Of a stretch of DNA of 64,000 bases, positions 58,733 to 64,000 are shown piece by piece. Position numbers and translations under genes: made by a program. The DNA comes from Pteria penguin (taxonomy: Eukaryota; Mollusca; Bivalvia; Pterioida; Pteriidae). The stretch spans positions 46,071,790-46,135,789 of the forward strand of contig CM068583.1 of assembly GCA_035048485.1 (NCBI GenBank), in the 5' to 3' direction. Position 1 is the first letter of the stretch. Each line of letters opens with the position of its first letter. Under the pieces are notes generated by a model, which made no database searches, had not been told where the DNA came from, and saw nothing but the letters and a program-made list of their open reading frames with translations.

Positions 58733-59205
58733 AGACTGTTTCTAATGCCTTATACATGTCTAGAGCGAAAAAGTAACTATTTATCACAGTTCGTAATTGG
58801 TAACAAGTTGTATGATTCAGCTGAATATGCAGAGACGTGAGTACACCGTGTAATACGCTTCGTGGAATTACTATTCTGTCATGAGAAGGGGTAAAGGGTG
58901 CGTTCCTTTTAATGATAAGCTAGCCATCACGAGCAACGGTAGCAACGTGTAGGTAACGTTTAACATCCCAAACATTGTTCAGTTTCTTGGACGGCCTAGT
59001 AGCCGTAAGTCTGGAAATTCAGTTTGAATGGCAAGCCAGGCAGACCTGCTTATGAATGGCACTCTGGCGAAACCACCCACTACGTCCTCTATACATGTAA
59101 GTATCTAGCGCAGTACGGAGTCTTCTGATTGGTTTACAAACAAGCAGATTTGGCAACCAGGTTCGGTGCAATCTGGAGCATTCCGATTCGCGAAGTCTGA
59201 TAGCA
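58733..59205. other. no gene recognised
   Basis: Sequence between the integrase fragment and the RT fragment; mostly unassigned. Confidence 0.35.
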
Positions 59206-60161
59206 CTACCTTTGACGTGTCTCGCGGATAACTAACTGGTAACGACTAACGACCGATAAAAAAGTAGCCAACAGTGCCATCGGTGACGATCTACAGCGTG
59301 TCCTCTGGACGCATATGTTGGCATGAATATTGTTGTTAACAATTTTAATATTTAAGTCCAAAAAAGGTGGTTCCTGGTCGGAAGTATCGGCTTTGTTTAA
59401 TTGAAGTTCGGATGGATAAATGTCAGTAATATAGTTTTCAAACTCAGGGTTATCGATCCCTAAAATATCATCGAGATATGTGGAGGTGTCATTGAACTTA
59501 TCATTAAGGTCGAAACGTTTAGAGGTTTGAATAGAATGCATAAAGTCTCTCTCATAACAGTATAAAAATAAATTTGATATAAGGGGAGGACAGTTAGTGC
59601 CCATAGGAATCCCAATAGTCTGTTGTCAGATAAGTCTTGCTATTAAATTGTACATAAATATTATCCATCAAAAATGTGATAGCATTACACAACTCAGTAC
59701 AAGTCCAGTATTTATAATTATTATATTGTTTGTTAGGGAAAAATCCAGGTGTAACTGAAGTAAAGAGGTATAATTTAGACTCTCTATTGAAATACCAGCG
59801 TACGAGACAACTTGGTTTTGATTAAGGCATGAGGTAGAGAGGTAAATAGTGTCGAAAAATCAAAAGTAGAAACGTTATTTGCCTTAAAATTTCACAAACG
59901 GAATTTTTCAATGACTTCGTTAGAATTTTTGATAGACTAAAAGTAATTGACGTTACTATTGCTGAAGACAATATTACAATACTTGATAACATTGTCTTTA
60001 ACTGCAGTAAGAGCGGAGGTAATATGTTTAGAAAGCACAGTTGTAGAGCAATGACTAGAATTTGATATAAAACGTGATTTATATGGATTTTTGTGTAATT
60101 TGGGAATCCAATACACAGTTGGACGATCGTTTATATTAATGCTTAAATTGAAGTTACACAT
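59206..60161 (-). pseudogene. Penelope-like RT, decayed, minus strand
   Basis: From the right: VYWIPKLHKNPYKSRFISNS (fingers), then DFSTLFT-like text in decayed frames, then MGTNCPPLISNLFLYCYERD and TYLDDILGIDNPEF (YLDD box), YPSELQLNK, PFLDLNIKIV. Motif order matches the fragments at 28799 and 62880. Many stops. Confidence 0.7.
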
Positions 60162-60299
60162 AGCGTTACAGCGACGAGGACCTCAAAATATAAAGAACTA
60201 GAGCAGTCCAAACGGGGCAAATACTTCTCGTGGCAACAAAGTTGAAACATGCAATAATTCATCCCAAAATAAATCACTAGTATAAGTGTAATGGATGTA

Positions 60300-60990
60300 C
60301 CTCTTACAAGTACATTTTGAGGTATAATCAATGAAAATAATCTGGTTTGTGTGCAATGTGCAATCTGACCTTGCCCTTGTAGATATGACCATGGTTCAAA
60401 GTCATGACACACCCTTGGGCCATGAACAACAATTGTGTAAAATTTGATCTCCCTCCAAAGTCAAAGGAAGAGGTTATGGCCCGGTCAAGTTTCATTGACA
60501 GACAGATGGACAGACACACAGACTGACAACACGCTCCGTAAAATGTGATACATACCTTTGGATCATGGAAAACAATGGTGTAAAATATAATCAAGATAGC
60601 TATGACCCGACAACGATTTTGGCTATATGTGCACTGTGCCCTTGACCTTGAAGAAATCACCTTACGTCGAGGTCAAGACACACCCTTGGTAATATATTGG
60701 GTAATGTACAACAATTGTGTGAAATGCAGTAAGGAGTTATGCCCTGGACAAGGATTTCGACCAAGTGTGCACTGTGACCTTGACCTTTGAGATATGATCT
60801 TGAGTCAAGGTCATGATACACCCTTGGGTCATGGACAAAAATTGTGTGATATATTTTCCTGGATAATAATCCAACTTGACATTAAGAAGTTTTGGCCCGG
60901 ACAAGGATTTTGGTTATGTATGCACTGTGACCTTGACCTTGAAGATATGAACATGGGTCAGATCATGACACAACTTGGATCATGTACAAC
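60300..60990. repeat. about 165-bp repeat, three to four tandem-like copies
   Basis: Each unit has GTGCACTGTGACCTTGACCT, ATATGA, CACACCCTTGG, TGGACAACAATTGTGTGAAAT and GGCCCGGACAAGGATTT. Same family as 4141-4810. The TGACCTTGA boxes are intrinsic to this repeat. Confidence 0.75.
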
Positions 60991-61049
60991 AATTGATACC
61001 TATATAACCCCCCCCCCACACACACACACACTTTGTTTGCGGGGGTATA

Positions 61050-61270
61050 ATGCTTCACGAGTCTGGGAAGGTCAATTGATGTCGAATTTTTAACGATTGT
61101 ATTCCGGGATATAACCGGGCAAATATTGGCAATCTGTCCCAGCATGAGGTCAAGCATATTGAACTTCCTTTGCTTCTTTGTTTTCCTGTTAGCCTCTGGG
61201 ACTTCTTCAGGATCGTCCGTAAAATCGCGGTGGGGATTTTTTTTACTTCTTGGTCCACTTCATTGAGTTA
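61050..61270 (-). pseudogene. Gag N-terminal fragment of the LTR element
   Basis: Minus frame reads MLDLMLGQIANICPVISRNT then IVKNSTSIDLPRLVKHYTPA, after a Lys/Arg-rich lead. This resembles a Gag-region segment of bivalve LTR retrotransposons. It lies between the right LTR and the integrase fragment, in the expected minus-strand order. Confidence 0.45.
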
Positions 61271-61534
61271 GATAAGAATGGAGCAAAATTAGAGTCAGGT
61301 AATAAAGATTAGGTTATGCTTTGCCTCCAATCTTCGAAAGTATTTATGATGTCGTTTTTTCCTAGGCACCACTGTTTGGGGACCTGACGTTCGCCGTCAT
61401 GTTGAATTTTTCAACGACACAATTTTGTTAGAGATACCTTTAGTACAATGTTAATTTACTAGATAGCGCTGAGCGTACACCTTTCTGTACGGGTAAAAAA
61501 TTGAGACATGGGACGAATCCTCGCTGCCACCACG

Positions 61535-61690
61535 CCAGTCGGACAATGACCACACTTTCTAGTCGAAGGTATTTATTCGGGAAAGACAGCCACGTGCGAG
61601 CACAGTACAAAACATGGAAAAATAACTACAACACCGAACCCGAAGGTTCTAAACCTTAATACAAATTATAATAAACTGGCCATAGTGGCG
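61535..61690 (-). mobile_element. LTR copy (right)
   Basis: Direct repeat of 57180-57323 at roughly 80-85%, with a small insertion (CGAAGGTTCTAAAC). Taken with Gag and integrase fragments it outlines a 4.5-kb minus-strand retrotransposon with a deleted or replaced middle. Confidence 0.55.
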
Positions 61691-62879
61691 CTTGAATTTC
61701 TTTGCAACTAACTAATAATTCATTATGATAAAATTACCTTAATATTTGGTTTTCTATGTTATATGAGTTTTTATTAAATATAATAATTTTGCTTCCTTTT
61801 AATAAACTGTAATCTGTTATGTATAGATGGACTACACGGATCCATGTTGATTTTGTTCAAAAGATGGGCTTTCTAATGAGTCGCTTTAATTTTTTTCTGA
61901 GAGCGTAACACACTTTTTACCTACTCAGTTAAGTTGAGTTTGTATTGACACTTCATAATCTTAATGCTGCTAAATCTGATCATATCTACCGAAGAACTGC
62001 CCTAGAACAGTCTCCCTGGTAATACGAGATTTTCAGATGGTAACCCATTTAGAGACAGATATTCCGGAATCGACCCGTGATCCGCTGTAGGATTTACTTA
62101 TGAGCCATGTTAGTTTTACGATGATAGGAGTTAAAGCTATTGGGGGATTATTTCATCAACACCGTGATAGGATACGTTTTTATTAAATACCGACCGATAA
62201 CCATTTATTTTAATCAGTGCCCGTTATTTACTATATAAATGCAATTATCTTTATGCTTGATAATCAATAAACCTATTTGACATGACATCAACATGTTGTT
62301 TTTAGATTATCATTGGCAAGTATGGAGGTCAATTTACATGGTTAGTTCTCTAGGATTGTGGAAACTGCTCAACCAATATAGCAATTATTGTGAAGATTTA
62401 GGTAATAATGGATCTAAGATCTCCTATTTCGTTCATGCTTTGGCGTTTTTTCTCATCCATTACATCCTCTATCCACAACGTGTATAAAAAGTGTGATCGC
62501 TTAGCCTGGCATTCATCACGTTGTGTCAGCTATATTTCACGACCTACCAATTATTCCCAGTTCGTATTGATAATATCTCTCTGCAGTTATTAAACGGTTT
62601 TACTTTATTTTCTTTGTTTCATCAATTTTCAAACTCAATGAACTGATTGCTTTGGTCACAGTATTTTTGTCGCATGCAAATACGAAAGTAGAAGGTTTAT
62701 ACTCTTTCGTACATGGCGAGACGATCCAGAAATCGTAACTGCACCAACTTGCTATCAAAGCGTATAATTACAATGCTGTTTATATCTATGAACTGTAAGT
62801 AGGATATCGAAAAATGGTTGACGTGAAAATTTAGTTCATATTATTCCAATTCCAATCCGAAAGAATTAGGATTAAATTC
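61691..62879. other. no gene recognised
   Basis: AT-rich; short frames only. Confidence 0.45.
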
Positions 62880-64000
62880 AGCTCCAGGAAATCCTACTTA
62901 TACTCTCACGAACTTTTCGGTTTCGGAAGTACTCGAGAATCATAAATCTGTCCTCAATACGTTTGGTATTGACTCAAATAAATTAACTTTAGAACTTCCA
63001 TATTTGTACTGCATTCCAAAAATGTACAAAAATCCTTACAAACAACGCTTTATCGCTGGTTCCTCGAAGTGTTCCACAAAATCTGTATCGATGCTACTCG
63101 CAAAAATATTATCAGAAATTAAATCTGGCCTTCATAGATATTGCGAAACAGTATATTCCAGAAGTGGAATTAATCAAATGTGGATCCTTAAAAAATCTAA
63201 AATCAAAAAGTTTTACTAAAATTCACTCTATCAAGTCTTTTGACTTTTCGACTCTTTACACAACGATCCCTCATCAGAAATTAAAAGACAGATTAGCGGA
63301 AATTATTCAAAATGCATTTACTAGTAAAAACGGAAGAAAAAAGAGGAGTTACTGGCTCAGTGATGTGGCAGAAGTCACCATAGAGCTATACAATACATGA
63401 ATATAAATAATATACTAGAACATATATCACATTACAAAAATATTTGATTGTAGTGCAATAACGATACCGACTTAGGACGGTCATTTAATTTGACAAAAGC
63501 CAAACAAATGGTGTGGTTAACCGGTTTACGGGCCCCCCTTCCCACTCACCGTAACAGCAGAACAATCAAATGACGTACATTTAAAAATTTATAAATAATC
63601 CTCCATGTAAAGAACAAGGGTCAACAGGTATCGCATATTGAGAGGTCATAAAAATATAAACACGTAAGGCATTGTAAAATACCATGGTTGAACTTTCATA
63701 TCGATAACATTTTTGTGCTGTTTGGAGGTAAAGTTTTTCAACAAATTGTCGGCATTCCAATGGGCACTAACTGTGCTCCGCTTCTGGCTGACATATTCCT
63801 GTCCTCATACGAAGCTGAATTCATTCAGTCTTTGCTTTCGCAAGGAAAAAAAAAACAATTGGCTCTTGGCTTCAATTTTACTTACAGATATATAGATGAT
63901 TTACTTTCAATTAATAATCCTTCGTTCGCGGATTATCTTAGCATCATCTATCCAAGTGAACTTGAGGTCATGAAACCACAGAAAGTAGTAATTCTACTCC
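62880..64000 (+). pseudogene. Penelope-like RT, interrupted, runs off the window
   Basis: Reads LELPYLYCIPKMYKNPYKQR, FIAGSSKCSTKSVSMLLAKI, then (frame change) SFDFSTLYTTIPHQKLKDRL; a foreign about 300-bp stretch (63395-63685); then IPMGTNCAPLLADIFLSSYE and YRYIDDLLSINNPSFADYLS in shifted frames. The palm motifs A (FDFSTLYT), B (GIPMGTNCAP) and C (YIDD) are visible. Not functional as read. Confidence 0.75.

Noticed and set aside
60300..60990. Hormone-response enhancer cluster
   Set aside because: TGACCTTGA words here belong to a dispersed 165-bp repeat and are not near any gene start.

Overview
The window looks like animal nuclear DNA, most likely from a bivalve or another lophotrochozoan. 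It is AT-rich, dense in microsatellites and minisatellites, and carries several tRNA-derived SINEs, short inverted-repeat elements, Penelope-like RT debris, MULE debris and LTR-retrotransposon debris. Only one host gene is convincing: a two-exon JmjC/cupin_8 protein at 35062-37878, whose intron holds a SINE. The bivalve assignment rests on the repeat style and is an inference.

The centrepiece is a complete-length Polinton/Maverick (adintovirus-like) element at 9798-27886, about 18.1 kb, bounded by 474-bp terminal inverted repeats. It carries the expected set of genes: protein-primed family B DNA polymerase, a retroviral-type integrase with a chromodomain, an FtsK/A32-type packaging ATPase, an adenain-like cysteine protease, major and minor capsid proteins, a small membrane protein and several basic or Gly-rich virion-type proteins. 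It also has less usual cargo: a two-zinc-knuckle Gag/NC-like protein, a Cys-rich protein, a Gln-rich coiled-coil protein and two outward-facing terminal genes. Polymerase, ATPase, MCP, protease, one core protein and the Gln-rich gene have frameshifts or stops. Integrase, membrane protein, penton, zinc-knuckle and terminal genes are open.

The layout suggests a two-layer architecture. The two terminal genes read outward into the TIRs, so both proteins end in almost the same 41-residue tail. Four peripheral genes end 20-25 nt before a 16-bp palindrome (GGCCCTTTTAAGGGCC or a compensated variant). The central block (zinc-knuckle leftward; polymerase to protease rightward) is capped on both sides by a second, internal 111-bp inverted repeat lying in the 3' flanks of the outermost central genes and containing a potential GAGA-tetraloop hairpin. 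Promoter regions contain arrays of TCAAGGTCA-like boxes or a repeated GCGGAC box. This combination of TIR-coded tail, palindromic gene ends and an internal structured repeat is the best candidate for something undescribed.

Outside the Polinton: 1-9.6 kb holds minisatellites (41-bp and 39-bp units), SINEs and small inverted-repeat elements. 28-30.2 kb holds a Penelope-like RT fragment fused to a decayed MULE transposase. 30-57 kb is mostly non-coding around the JmjC gene, with a truncated integrase-like transposon (45.4-46.3 kb) and several non-autonomous DNA elements. 57-61.7 kb is a decayed LTR retrotransposon with other repeats inside it. The right edge runs into another Penelope-like RT.
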